Of a stretch of DNA of 64,000 nt, positions 1-9,419 are shown piece after piece. The translations under genes were made by a program, and so were the position numbers. Numbering within the stretch: position 1 is the stretch's first letter; each line of letters begins with the position of its first letter. The notes beneath the pieces are model-generated. The model saw nothing but the letters and a program-made list of their open reading frames with translations, did no database searches and had not been told where the DNA came from. The DNA lies in contig JAJZAI010000007.1 in assembly GCA_021799495.1 (NCBI GenBank), forward strand, positions 35,852 to 99,851, in the 5' to 3' direction. This DNA comes from Deltaproteobacteria bacterium. GTDB taxonomy: Bacteria > Desulfobacterota > Binatia > Binatales > Binataceae.

Positions 1-3000
1 CGGCTTCAGCGGCGTCCGGTGCGGGAACCAGCCAGCGTTCGAGGATCACGCCGAGACTTTCGAGGGTGACCGGTTCAATCAGAAAATCGTCCATTCCCGC
101 CGCAAGACATTTTTCACGGATGTCCGCCATCGGCCGCGCGGTCATCGCGATAATCACCGTCTTTCGATCGCCGGACTCGCGGCGCCGGATTTCGCCCGCC
201 ACGGCGTAGCCGTCTAAATCGGGCATTTCGCAATTCAGCAGAACGGCGGCGTAATCGGCTACGGCAAGAGCGTCAAGTCCGGCGCGGGCGTTTTCGGCGG
301 CATCGCCGGCGTAGCCAAGATTGCGCAACTGGAGCAGCACAATCTTACGATTGACGGGATTATCCTCAATTACGAGGATTTTTGCAGTCGCGGCCGGGGC
401 GTGTCCCGATGCGTCCGAAGGCGGCCGAATCGGCCGCACTTTACCCTCGGCGTTGACCGCGGACTTCGCGGCCGGCGCATGCGGCACGCGTGCGATCTCG
501 ACCAGACGCTCAAACAGCCGCGCCGGATTGATCGGTTTTCTCAGGCAGCCGTCGGCGCCGCCGAGCGCGTTTGCCGCTTCGCCCGCCGGCGTCATCAGAA
601 GCACCCGCGCGGCGCGCAGGCGCGCGTCGGCCTTGATTGCGCGGACCAGCGCGGCGCCGTCCATGTCGGACAATCGCGAATCGGCCAGCACGATGCCGCA
701 GGGCGCGCCGGCGGCCACTTGCTCGCGCATCAAGGCCAGCGCTTCCTCCCGTCCGACCACGGCGCGCGCATCGACTCCCCATCCGTTCAGACAGGCGAGC
801 AGCGCACCCCGCACCGCCGCGTCGTCATCGACGATTACGGCCGCGATTCCGCGCAGCGCGTCGAAGCCGGCGGCGTCGGACGAACGGTTTTCGCCGGACT
901 CGAAGGCGAGCGCAAAGGAGAAATGCGAACCGCCGTCCGCGGCGGCGCCGCATTCGAGCCGTCCACCCATCGCTTCGACCAGATGCGCGGCGACAGACAG
1001 GCTCAGTCCGGCGTCGCCGAGGTCGCGTCCGTCGCTCGCCCGAATCCGCGCGAACGGGCGAAACGGATCATCCGCCAGCGGCGCCGCGAGCTTGACCGAC
1101 GCCGCGCGCACTTCGAAGCGGAGATGCGGACCCGGCTCGCCGTGGCTGGCGGCCGGCGCCGCCGTGATCACGAGCGCGCCGCGTGCGGCGAATTTAAGCG
1201 CATGATTCAGCAGGCGCTCGATTATCTTCCGCAATCGTTCGGAATCGCCGCGCAGCGAGCGGGGCGCGTCCGGCGCGATCGCGACCGCGATTTCGAGTCC
1301 CAGCGCGGCGGCGCGTTCCGCAACCCCGTCGGCGGCCGCGCCAAGAATTTCATAAAGATCGAAATCGGCCAGATCCAGTGCAAGTTTTCCCGAAACCAGA
1401 CGCGAATATTCGAGCATATCGTCGACAATCCGCATCAGCATCCCGCCGCTTGCCGAAATCGTCCGCGCCAAGTCGCGCTGGTCGGGACTCAGCCCGGCGT
1501 TCGAGAGCAGTTCGGTCATGCCGATCACGCCGTTGAGCGGAGTGCGGATTTCCTGGCTTAAGCCGGCCAGAAAATCCGCGCGATGACCCAGCTCCACAAG
1601 CGTCGCCGCTTGCGCCTGCGCCAGTTCCGCGCGCATCCGGTTGCGCTCGGCCAGATCCTGGAAAATCATCACCGCGCCGGAGCCCGCGATGCGCGCGACG
1701 GCCAGCGCGACCTCGATTAGCCGGCCGTCGCCGGCCTGGCGCACGGTTTCCATCTCGACAGCCAGTTCGCCGCGCGCGGCGCGCGCCAATAATTCCTTTT
1801 CTTCCTCGACGCGATCCGCGGGCGTCAGGAAGGACGGTTCGCGGCCGGTCGCGTCATGCGCCGCATAGCCGAACATCCGCTCTGCGGCCGAGTTCCATGC
1901 GTAAATCCGGCCCCGCTCATCAATCGCCGCGATCGCCGCGGCGACCGCGCCCATCAGCGCGCCGAGCAAGGCGTCAAGAGCGTCGGCGCGCCTTTCCACG
2001 GCAAGGTTTCGCGCCACGGCCACGATTCCCTGGATGGCGCCGCGATCGTTGCGCAACGGCCGGACAGCACAGGCGATCCATGCGCCCTCCTCGCGTCCGC
2101 GCGGACGCACCAGGCATTGCATCTCGACGTGTTCGCCGTGCAGCGCCCGTTTTGCGGGCCATTCGGCCAGCGGCAGCGGTTCGCCGCCGTTCGCCCGCAC
2201 GACTTCGATCGTTTCGGCAAGGCGATCGATCGGCTGCAATTCGGCGATCCCGGTCCCAAACAGCCGGGTCGCGGCCGGGTTCGCGCGCAGCGGCCGCAGA
2301 TGGGCGTCGCAGACGATCAAGGCCTCGTGCGAGGTTTCGAAGACCGCCGCCAGAATTCCGCTTTCGAGATGCAACCGCTTGCGCGCTTCCGCCAACGCCG
2401 CGGCATTTTCCGCGGCGGCGCGGCTGCGCTCGGCCAACTGTTCCTCCAGCCGTTGGTTGAGCCGCGCCAGCTCGCCGCGATGCTGCACGCCGGCGGCGAC
2501 CATCAGACGCGTCGAACGAAGCGCGCGCACCGCAAGCAAGGCGGCGAGCCAAAGCGCGCACAACGCCGCTCCCGCGCCGAACGCGATCGCCGTCAGTTGA
2601 AAGCGCGCATACCGGCGCGCTTGAGCCTCCCGCGCCGCCGCGAGCGCGCGTGCGGCCACCGCCATCGCCCTGACACGAGCGCGCAAGGAACTTAAAGCGG
2701 CGGAAGACGGAGCGGCTGGCGGCTGAGCGGACGGCGACGATACGCCGCCTGCAACTGGTGGCGTGTTTGCGCCGAATACGGCATTCGAGGCCGCTTCAAG
2801 CCGCGCGATATCGTCAGCGATCGGCGGCTCGGCGGCGGCGAGCGCCCGCAATGCGGCAAAATTATGCCGAACGCGGTCGGGCGACGCCATTTCGCCGTCG
2901 GCCAGGGAGGCGCGCAGGGCGTCAAGCGCTTCGCCGATCCGATACGAACGATTGGTCTGAAGATCGCGCGCGACTTCCCGGCTGGCCGCGAAATAAGCGG

Positions 3001-3166
3001 CCAAACACGCGAACAGCAACACCGTGGCGGCGCCAATGAGAGCTATCCAGAGCCCACGGACAGGCGGAACGGGCGCGTCCGCCGGCCACGCGGCTTGCTC
3101 CGCCTGGCCAAGCGCAAGAGTTTCGTCCGCAGCCGGCATTTGAATTCGCGAACCGCCGCGTTCCAT
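1..3166 (-). CDS. Hybrid sensor histidine kinase, catalytically degenerate; 3' end off window
   Basis: At least 1055 residues. Two membrane helices (about 38-62 and 189-213) bracket a periplasmic segment of about 125 residues. A coiled coil (225-268), two PAS-like domains (about 270-390 and 400-515), a HisKA-like region, a HATPase-like region (about 630-745) and two receiver domains (about 770-890 and 930-end) follow. The H-box reads LSQEIRTPLNG, so the phospho-accepting His is Gln538. The N-box reads LLNHALKF (Asn to His655), and the G1 box DTGIGI is replaced by AASVKL. Receiver 1 keeps Asp829 and Lys877; receiver 2 has Asn978 (LLNCEMPDLDG) and Glu1031 (FLIEPV) in place of Asp and Lys. Such a protein is unlikely to autophosphorylate and may act as a sensor scaffold or phosphate sink. 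An in-frame stop nine bases upstream limits the start to 3166 or ATG 3139. Confidence 0.9.
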   Translation of the reverse strand, partial: MERGGSRIQMPAADETLALGQAEQAAWPADAPVPPVRGLWIALIGAATVLLFACLAAYFAASREVARDLQTNRSYRIGEALDALRASLADGEMASPDRVRHNFAALRALAAAEPPIADDIARLEAASNAVFGANTPPVAGGVSSPSAQPPAAPSSAALSSLRARVRAMAVAARALAAAREAQARRYARFQLTAIAFGAGAALCALWLAALLAVRALRSTRLMVAAGVQHRGELARLNQRLEEQLAERSRAAAENAAALAEARKRLHLESGILAAVFETSHEALIVCDAHLRPLRANPAATRLFGTGIAELQPIDRLAETIEVVRANGGEPLPLAEWPAKRALHGEHVEMQCLVRPRGREEGAWIACAVRPLRNDRGAIQGIVAVARNLAVERRADALDALLGALMGAVAAAIAAIDERGRIYAWNSAAERMFGYAAHDATGREPSFLTPADRVEEEKELLARAARGELAVEMETVRQAGDGRLIEVALAVARIAGSGAVMIFQDLAERNRMRAELAQAQAATLVELGHRADFLAGLSQEIRTPLNGVIGMTELLSNAGLSPDQRDLARTISASGGMLMRIVDDMLEYSRLVSGKLALDLADFDLYEILGAAADGVAERAAALGLEIAVAIAPDAPRSLRGDSERLRKIIERLLNHALKFAARGALVITAAPAASHGEPGPHLRFEVRAASVKLAAPLADDPFRPFARIRASDGRDLGDAGLSLSVAAHLVEAMGGRLECGAAADGGSHFSFALAFESGENRSSDAAGFDALRGIAAVIVDDDAAVRGALLACLNGWGVDARAVVGREEALALMREQVAAGAPCGIVLADSRLSDMDGAALVRAIKADARLRAARVLLMTPAGEAANALGGADGCLRKPINPARLFERLVEIARVPHAPAAKSAVNAEGKVRPIRPPSDASGHAPAATAKILVIEDNPVNRKIVLLQLRNLGYAGDAAENARAGLDALAVADYAAVLLNCEMPDLDGYAVAGEIRRRESGDRKTVIIAMTARPMADIREKCLAAGMDDFLIEPVTLESLGVILERWLVPAPDAAEA

Positions 3167-3348
3167 CGCGATTTTTCAGGATGGAACGCGAGCGGCTCAC
3201 CACCGCCATTGGAGCAACATCCGTACCGGCAAAATGGCGGTCGCAACGCCTCATGACGGGACACTTGTGTCGCAAGTATTGGATTCGCGCGGCGTCACGC
3301 CGCGCGCCGGCGCGCGGCCGCCATCCCGAGCTGATGCGCTGGGAGGCC

Positions 3349-3390
3349 AAAAAACAAACGGGGCGATCTTCAGTGAATGAAGACCGCCCC
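3349..3390 (-). terminator. Rho-independent terminator after the glutathione transferase gene
   Basis: On the minus strand a 13-bp stem (3390-3378 with 3372-3360, one mismatch) and a 5-base loop is followed by a T-rich run (TTTGTTTTTT, 3358-3349). It lies 32 bases past the stop codon at 3422 and separates that gene from the hybrid kinase. Confidence 0.85.
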
Positions 3391-3421
3391 GCGCCGCAAA
3401 AACGGCGAATAACGCGTAGTC

Positions 3422-4027
3422 TTACTTCAGGCCGCGCACTTTGCCGTTGGCCTCGCGGCTCCAGGATTTCTGCAACCACGCCTGCAGCTTCGGCGTCGCC
3501 GAGAAATCGAACTTGACGTAGGTGCCGAACGACAGCACCGAGGCGACGTTCAGATCCGCGATCGTAAAGGCCGAGCCGAGCAGATTCTCGTGACGGCCGA
3601 GCACGCCGTCGAGCACCGCAAGCGGCGCTTTGAGCGCCTCGCTCGCGTCCTTGACGGCCTGGTCGCTGCGCTGCTCGGCGGGCAGAAAGAGCTTGTGCCG
3701 AAGAATGGCGAGCAGATGCGGCTCAAGCTCGGTCATCGCATAAAAGCTCCATTGATAGACGCGGCCATGATCTTCCACCGACGCCGGCCAGAGCGAATTC
3801 TTGCCGTACTTTTCGGCCAGATACAGATTGATCGCCATCGATTCGCAAATGAAGAGGCCGTTGTCCTCGAGCACCGGAACATGGCCGATCGGATTGCGCT
3901 GGAGATGCGCGGCGCTCTTCGCGTCCGCGACGGCCACTGGTTCGTGTTCGTATTTTACGCCAAGTTCTTCGAGCGCCCACAGACAGCGGGCCGATCGCGA
4001 TTTGGAAGTGCCGTACAATTTGACCAT
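3422..4027 (-). CDS. Glutathione S-transferase family protein
   Basis: 201 residues, the usual length for soluble bacterial GSTs. The N-terminal thioredoxin-like half begins MVKLYGTSKSRSARCLWALE, with the catalytic Ser/Cys region near residues 10-16. The cis-proline and gamma-glutamyl-binding motif follows (GHVPVLEDNGLFICESMAI, about 48-66). The all-helical C-domain contains LLGSAFTIADLNVASVLSF, including the conserved N-capping aspartate. It probably conjugates glutathione or a related thiol to electrophiles in the cytosol; the substrate cannot be told from sequence. It is monocistronic, with its own terminator downstream. A GGAGGACTGACC stretch upstream of the ATG supports the start. Confidence 0.9.
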   Translation of the reverse strand: MVKLYGTSKSRSARCLWALEELGVKYEHEPVAVADAKSAAHLQRNPIGHVPVLEDNGLFICESMAINLYLAEKYGKNSLWPASVEDHGRVYQWSFYAMTELEPHLLAILRHKLFLPAEQRSDQAVKDASEALKAPLAVLDGVLGRHENLLGSAFTIADLNVASVLSFGTYVKFDFSATPKLQAWLQKSWSREANGKVRGLK

Positions 4028-4103
4028 CGGTCAGTCCTCCGCGACAAAGCTGTTAATTCCGCCTTATTTAGCGCGCCGATGGGGCGGGATACAAACGCCC
4101 CGC

Positions 4104-4868
4104 TCAGCGCGTGCGCCGCGGCGGCCTGGCGGAGGCGAGATCCTCGGCGGCGGCTGCGAGCGTCCGTCCGGGACCATCGAGCGGCGGGGTGATGCATTCC
4201 TCGAGCGGGATCGCGGCTTCGGCCTGGCGCCGGAGCAGCTTGCCGGCGGTGCGGCCGTCGCCCTCGGCCAGCGCGTCAACCACCGCCTGATGGGCGTCGG
4301 CCACGGCGGCAAGATCGGAATGGCCGCGCGCCAGATGCACGCGGGTGCGCACTTCGAAATTGAGCGACTCCCACGTGCGCAGCAGGATGGAGTTGCCGGA
4401 AGCCTCGAGAATCGCGCGATGGAACGGCACGTCGTTGCGGGCATAGCGTTCGATATCCCGCGCGCGCGCGGCCGCGCGCAGCTCGGCGACGCGCCGGCGC
4501 AGGCCCTCGACCCGTCCCGCGAGCCGCGGCGCGGCCAGCCGCGCCGCAAGCTGTTCGAGCGCCGCCCGCACCTGATACGCCTCGCGCATCTCGCGCTCGC
4601 TGACCTCGCGCACCCGGGTGCCGCGCCACGGCTCGGTGCGCACGATTCCAACCGCCTCGAGCTGGCGCAGCGCCTCGCGCACCGGCGTCTGGCTGATGGC
4701 GAGCTCGCGCGCCAGCCGCAGCTCGACCAGCCGCGCGCCGGGCGGATAGACGCCGTCCAGAATCCGGGCGAGAATCAACTGGCGGACGCGCGCCGCGGCC
4801 GGTTCGCGCGCCAGCGCGCAGCTCTCGCCTTCCCCCTGCCGCTCGACCTTTTCGACCGGTTCGGCCAT
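4104..4868 (-). CDS. GntR family transcriptional regulator (FCD/FadR subgroup)
   Basis: 254 residues from ATG 4868; a TTG at 4904 would add 12 residues but would run over one of the putative operator repeats. The N-terminal winged helix contains the GntR hallmark (PPGARLVELRLARELAISQ followed by TPVREALRQLE). The C-terminal all-helical FCD domain carries the metal and ligand residues typical of the family (RNDVPFHRAILEASGN and a late ADAHQAVVDAL). It is divergent from the RND pump genes, 131 bp away, with two near-identical 15-base repeats between them. This suggests that it controls itself and perhaps the pump in response to a small organic acid. Confidence 0.9.
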   Translation of the reverse strand: MAEPVEKVERQGEGESCALAREPAAARVRQLILARILDGVYPPGARLVELRLARELAISQTPVREALRQLEAVGIVRTEPWRGTRVREVSEREMREAYQVRAALEQLAARLAAPRLAGRVEGLRRRVAELRAAARARDIERYARNDVPFHRAILEASGNSILLRTWESLNFEVRTRVHLARGHSDLAAVADAHQAVVDALAEGDGRTAGKLLRRQAEAAIPLEECITPPLDGPGRTLAAAAEDLASARPPRRTR

Positions 4869-4878
4869 TGACTGACGA

Positions 4879-4924
4879 TTATCGATTACCGATACTTCAC
4901 GCAAGCTGTTTATCGATTATCGAT
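4879..4924. promoter_or_regulatory. Pair of direct operator-like repeats upstream of the GntR gene
   Basis: TTATCGATTACCGAT at 4879-4893 and TTATCGATTATCGAT at 4910-4924 differ by one base and start 31 bp apart, about three helical turns. Each contains the palindromic core ATCGAT. Placement just upstream of ATG 4868, between the regulator and the efflux operon, fits a GntR operator. Binding is inferred. Confidence 0.5.
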
Positions 4925-4999
4925 TCTTCTCTCCGATGACTTCACGAATGCCTGCCGGCGCGCGCCGGACGCGCTAACGCCCACTGAGGTCCCACGCAT

Positions 5000-7900
5000 A
5001 TGATGTGGCTGGTCCGCCTCGCGCTCAGGCGTCCGCTCTCCGTAGCGGTAATGGCGCTGCTGATGCTGGTGCTGGGGGCGCTCTCGTTCTACGAGATGAA
5101 CATCGACATTTTCCCGGCGATCGACCTGCCCGTGGTGATGGTGGTCTGGAGTTATCCGGGGTTGAGCGCGGTCGACGTCGAGCGCCGGATGGTGTTAATC
5201 AGCGAGCGCGCTTATTCGACCACGGTCGACGGAATCGAACATATCGAGTCCGAATCGATCAACGGACTCGGCTTGCTCAAAGTCTATTTCCATCCGGGCA
5301 CGGATATCGGCTCGGCAATCGCGCAGATCAACGCCGTTTCCGAGACCATCCTCACGATTCTGCCGCGCGGCACGCAACCGCCGCAAATCATTTCCTATAA
5401 CGCCTCGAACGTGGCGGTGGCGCAACTCAACATTTACAGCGACACGCTGTCGGGTGCGCAGCTTTTCGACTACGGACTCAATTTCATCCGCGTTCAGCTC
5501 TTTACCATTCCCGGCTTTTCCTCGCCCGCGCCGATGGGCGGCGTGCAGCGCGCCGTGATCGCCAACCTCGATCCGCGCGCGCTTTACGCCAACAATCTAT
5601 CGCCCTACGACGTTGCGACCGCGCTCTCGCAGAGCAACGTCGTGATTCCGTCGGGCGAATCGCGGATGGGCAATTTCGACTACAACGTCGATATTAACAT
5701 GAGCCCAGCGACGGCCACCGGCTTCAACAGCCTGCCAATCAAGTATGTCAACGGCGCGCCGATTTTCATGCGCGACGTCGCGCCCGTTTCCGACACCCAT
5801 CAGCCGCAAACCAACGTGGTCCGCGTTAACGGCAAACCGGCCACGTTCCTGCTCGTGATCAAGCACGCCGCGGCCTCGACGCTGGCGGTCGTGAACGCGG
5901 TCAAACGCCGCCTGCCCTATATCCGGGCGACGGCGATCAAGGGCCTTAAGATCTCGCTGACGTTCGACCAGTCGGCGTTCGTGCGCGCGGCGCTGTGGGA
6001 AGTGGTGCGGGAAGCCGGGATTGCGGCGGCGCTGGTCGCCCTGATGGTGCTGGTCTTCGTCGGCTCGCCGCGCAGCATGGTGATCGTGATCATCTCGATT
6101 CCGCTGTCCATCCTGACCGCGATCGTCGGACTGAAGCTGACCGGCCAGACGATCAACACGATGACGCTGGGCGGAATCGCGCTGGCGGTCGGCATGCTGG
6201 TCGACGACGCGACCGTCGAAATCGAGAACATCCATCGCAACCACGCGATGGGCAAGCCGCTGCTGGTCGCGATTCTCGACGGCGCCACGCAGATCGCCAC
6301 GCCCACGCTCGTCGGCACGCTGTCGATTTGCATCGTCTTTTTCCCGGTCGTGCTGCTGACCGGCGTGGCGCGGTTCCTGTTCACCCCGCTCGCGCTCGCG
6401 GTGGTGTTCGCGATGCTCACGTCCTACCTGCTTTCGCGCACGCTGGTGCCGACGATGGCCTCCTACCTGCTGCCCGACACGCACGAGGAAGACCCCGGCT
6501 CGGGACTGTGGGGCCGTTTCCTGCGCGGCTTCGAGGCGCTGTTCGAGTGGATTCGCGGCGGCTACGTCGCGGCGCTTACGGGTTTTATCGCGCGGCGCGG
6601 GCTTGCGCTCACGCTGGTCGCGCTGATGATCGCGGCATCGATTCCGCTGGCGTGGACGGTCGGCGAAGATTTCTTTCCCGCGGTGGACGCGGGATTGATG
6701 AAGCTGCACGTGCGCGCGCCGACCGGAACCCGGATCGAACGCTCGGAATTCATCGTCGACAATATCGAACGCGCGATTCGCGGGATTATTCCCGCGCGCG
6801 AAATCGCCGGCATCACGGACACGATCGGCCTGCCGGTCTCCTACGATCTGGCGTTCTATCCAACCGACAACATTGGCGATCAGGACGCCGAGATACTGAT
6901 TCAGCTTTCGCCCAACCATCATCCGACGGCGGCCTACCAGCGCGAGATTCGCGCGATGCTGCAACGGCGGTTTCCAACCGTCACCGGCTATTTCCAGGCC
7001 GCGGATATCGTCAACCAGGTGTTAAATTTTGGCCTGCCGGCCGCGATCGACGTGCAGGTCTCGGGCAACAATCTGCAAAACGATTACGCGATCGCGCTGC
7101 GGCTGCAACGGATGATGCGCGCGATTCCCGGCATCGTCGATTTGCGGATCGCCGAACCGCTCGATTACCCGACTTTCCGCGTCAACGTCGATCGGGCCAA
7201 AGCGCTGCAGGTCGGCGTCACGATGCAGGATGTCGCGTCGAGCCTGCTCGCGTCGCTAAGCGGCGACACGCTGATTTCGCCGAATTTCTGGCTCGATCCG
7301 AAAAACGGAGTCAATTACGACGTAATCACGCAGACGCCGTATCACATCAACAGCTCCGTCGCCGCTCTGGCCAATACTCCGCTGACCAACGGCGAAAGCG
7401 TCGGCACGGTTTCCGCCACGCCCGGCGCCGGCGCTTATAACGAGCCGGGATTGAACAGTTCGATTACGCCAGTGCAGTTGCTTTCCAATGTCGCCGCCAT
7501 CGTCCACACTGTTGATCCGGCGGTGATCGACCACTACACGGTGCAGCGCGTGATTGACGTCGATTGTGCCGTGCAGGGACGCGACCTCGGCGGCGCCACC
7601 GGCGACGTCGAGCGGGCGATCTCGCGCCTTGGCCGATTGCCCGCCGAAAACCGGATCGTCATCCGGGGCCAGAGCCAGGCGATGCGGGAATCGTTCACCA
7701 CGATGGGCGCCGGGCTGATTCTAGCGATTATTCTCGTGTACCTGCTGATGGTCGCGAATTTTCAATCGTGGCTCGAACCGTTCATCATCATGATGGCGGT
7801 GCCGGGCGCGCTGGCCGGCGTGCTCTGGATGCTGGTGCTGACGCATACGACGATTAACGTGGAATCGCTGATGGGCGCGATCATGGCGGTGGGCGTCGGC

Positions 7901-8239
7901 GTGGCCAACGGCAATCTGCTGATCACTTTCGCCAACGAGATGCGCGAGGAGGGACGCGGACCGGTCGATGCGGCGATCGAAGCCGGGCATATCCGCTTCC
8001 GGCCGATTATCATGACCGCGCTCGCGATGATCCTCGGGATGCTGCCGATGGCGCTCGCGCTGGGCGAAGGTTCCGAGCAGAACGCGCCGCTGGGACGCGC
8101 CGTGATCGGGGGGCTGTTAGCCGCGACGATGATGACGCTCTTCGTGGTGCCCGCGGTATATTCGATCTTCAGCCGCAAGCTGATCGGCAAACATGAGCGC
8201 GACCAGCGCGTGATCCAGGCTTCGATGCCGGGAGCTTAG
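5000..8239 (+). CDS. RND efflux permease (HAE1/AcrB-like)
   Basis: 1079 residues, full length for an inner-membrane RND transporter. It starts with a cytoplasmic end and TM1 (LRRPLSVAVMALLMLVLGAL). A large periplasmic porter loop follows, then TM2-6 with the proton-relay Asp pair in GMLVDDATVEIENI near residue 405, a second porter loop, and TM8-12 with GVGVANGNLLITFANEM. GAGG about 9 bases before ATG 5000 supports the start; a second ATG follows directly. The adaptor gene lies 18 bp downstream, so the operon order is permease then adaptor, the reverse of the common arrangement. No outer-membrane TolC-like gene is in the window, so a channel encoded elsewhere must be used. The substrate is unknown. 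Confidence 0.95.
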   Translation: MMWLVRLALRRPLSVAVMALLMLVLGALSFYEMNIDIFPAIDLPVVMVVWSYPGLSAVDVERRMVLISERAYSTTVDGIEHIESESINGLGLLKVYFHPGTDIGSAIAQINAVSETILTILPRGTQPPQIISYNASNVAVAQLNIYSDTLSGAQLFDYGLNFIRVQLFTIPGFSSPAPMGGVQRAVIANLDPRALYANNLSPYDVATALSQSNVVIPSGESRMGNFDYNVDINMSPATATGFNSLPIKYVNGAPIFMRDVAPVSDTHQPQTNVVRVNGKPATFLLVIKHAAASTLAVVNAVKRRLPYIRATAIKGLKISLTFDQSAFVRAALWEVVREAGIAAALVALMVLVFVGSPRSMVIVIISIPLSILTAIVGLKLTGQTINTMTLGGIALAVGMLVDDATVEIENIHRNHAMGKPLLVAILDGATQIATPTLVGTLSICIVFFPVVLLTGVARFLFTPLALAVVFAMLTSYLLSRTLVPTMASYLLPDTHEEDPGSGLWGRFLRGFEALFEWIRGGYVAALTGFIARRGLALTLVALMIAASIPLAWTVGEDFFPAVDAGLMKLHVRAPTGTRIERSEFIVDNIERAIRGIIPAREIAGITDTIGLPVSYDLAFYPTDNIGDQDAEILIQLSPNHHPTAAYQREIRAMLQRRFPTVTGYFQAADIVNQVLNFGLPAAIDVQVSGNNLQNDYAIALRLQRMMRAIPGIVDLRIAEPLDYPTFRVNVDRAKALQVGVTMQDVASSLLASLSGDTLISPNFWLDPKNGVNYDVITQTPYHINSSVAALANTPLTNGESVGTVSATPGAGAYNEPGLNSSITPVQLLSNVAAIVHTVDPAVIDHYTVQRVIDVDCAVQGRDLGGATGDVERAISRLGRLPAENRIVIRGQSQAMRESFTTMGAGLILAIILVYLLMVANFQSWLEPFIIMMAVPGALAGVLWMLVLTHTTINVESLMGAIMAVGVGVANGNLLITFANEMREEGRGPVDAAIEAGHIRFRPIIMTALAMILGMLPMALALGEGSEQNAPLGRAVIGGLLAATMMTLFVVPAVYSIFSRKLIGKHERDQRVIQASMPGA

Positions 8240-8257
8240 GCGGAGGACGCATCGACC

Positions 8258-9400
8258 GTGGCCATCGAAACATCCACCACACCCGCGCATCGGCCGGGCC
8301 GCCGCCTGATGGCCGGATTGGGAATCGCGGCGATTGTCGCGTTTGTCGCTTCGACCGGGCTGGTGCTGGCGCATCAGTCGCGGCTCGAATCGCAAAGCCG
8401 CGCGCTCGAACAGGAAATCGCCGCGGGACCGCACGTGCTGGTGGTTCCGGCCGGCCAATCGGGCGGCGGGCGGACGCTCGAGATTCCGGCGAGCGTTCAC
8501 GGCTATATCGAAATTCCGGTTTACGCCAAGGTCGCCGGCTACATGAAGACCATCCGTGTCGACAAGGGCGACTTGGTGCGCAAAAACGAAGTGCTTGCCG
8601 TTATTGAATCGCCTGAAACCGACAAGGCGGTCAACGACGCGCGCGCCAATTACTGGCTGCAGCTCGTGACCGATCGGCGCGATCAGGTGCTCGTGCGCCA
8701 GGAAGTCATTCCGCTTCAGGCGGGCGATACGCAGCACGCGCTGATGTTGCAGGCGAAAGCCGCGTACGAGCAGGAACTGGCGCTTCAGCAATATGAAATC
8801 GTGCGCGCGCCGTTCGACGCGATCGTGACCGCGCGTTACGTCGATCCCGGAGCGTTGATTCCGGAATCGACCGCAACCAACTCGGCCAATACGCCGATCG
8901 TGGCCCTGGCCACGCTGGAACCCGTCAGGATTTACGCCAACATGCCGCAGTCGCTGGCGAGCTTCGTGCGCGACGGCGACCCGGTCAAAATCACTGTCTC
9001 CGAATATCCCAGCCGCGTCTTCACCGGAACCGTCACACGCCATCCGGCCGCGCTCGACGCCGATTCGCGCACGATGCTGGTCGAAACCGATCTGCCGAAC
9101 CGCGACCACGCGCTCCTGCCTGGGATGTACGCCAACCTGAAAATCGCCACACGCGCCAGCGCCAAATCAATCACGGTCCCGGACGACGCGCTGGTTTTTC
9201 GCAACAACCAGGTGTACGTGCCGGTGGTGCGCGACAGCCGCCTGCATCTGGTTGACGTCAGGCTGGGACGCGACGACGGCTATCGCGTGGAGATCAGCGG
9301 CGATGTGCATGCGGACGATTTGATTGCGATGAACGTCGGGCAGGCGGCGCGCGACGGCGAACAAGTGCAGGTCGTGCGCGGCGAAAAAACCGGCGGCTGA
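8258..9400 (+). CDS. RND periplasmic adaptor subunit (HlyD/AcrA family)
   Basis: 380 residues from GTG 8258, preceded by GGAGG 11 bases upstream. One N-terminal membrane anchor (about 14-35, LMAGLGIAAIVAFVASTG) is present and no lipobox. The lipoyl half-motifs follow (IPVYAKVAGYMKTIRVDKGD and later YEIVRAPFDAIVTARYVDPG), separated by a fairly short alpha-hairpin of about 70 residues. The beta-barrel (VRIYANMPQSLASFVRDGD) and membrane-proximal domain (LPGMYANLKI, then ITVPDDALVF) complete the protein. It links the permease encoded just upstream to an outer-membrane channel. The short hairpin may limit which channel it can meet. Confidence 0.93.
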   Translation: MAIETSTTPAHRPGRRLMAGLGIAAIVAFVASTGLVLAHQSRLESQSRALEQEIAAGPHVLVVPAGQSGGGRTLEIPASVHGYIEIPVYAKVAGYMKTIRVDKGDLVRKNEVLAVIESPETDKAVNDARANYWLQLVTDRRDQVLVRQEVIPLQAGDTQHALMLQAKAAYEQELALQQYEIVRAPFDAIVTARYVDPGALIPESTATNSANTPIVALATLEPVRIYANMPQSLASFVRDGDPVKITVSEYPSRVFTGTVTRHPAALDADSRTMLVETDLPNRDHALLPGMYANLKIATRASAKSITVPDDALVFRNNQVYVPVVRDSRLHLVDVRLGRDDGYRVEISGDVHADDLIAMNVGQAARDGEQVQVVRGEKTGG

Positions 9401-9419
9401 ACGCGGCGGCGGCGCGCGG

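Noticed and set aside
401..1561. 386-codon open frame on the plus strand
   Set aside because: It runs antisense to the kinase and receiver domains, is Arg-rich and shows no domain; the minus-strand frame carries clear PAS and receiver motifs.
5597..6964. 455-codon antisense open frame inside the RND permease gene
   Set aside because: High GC leaves few stops in this frame; the composition is Arg/His/Gln-rich and the permease on the other strand is unambiguous.
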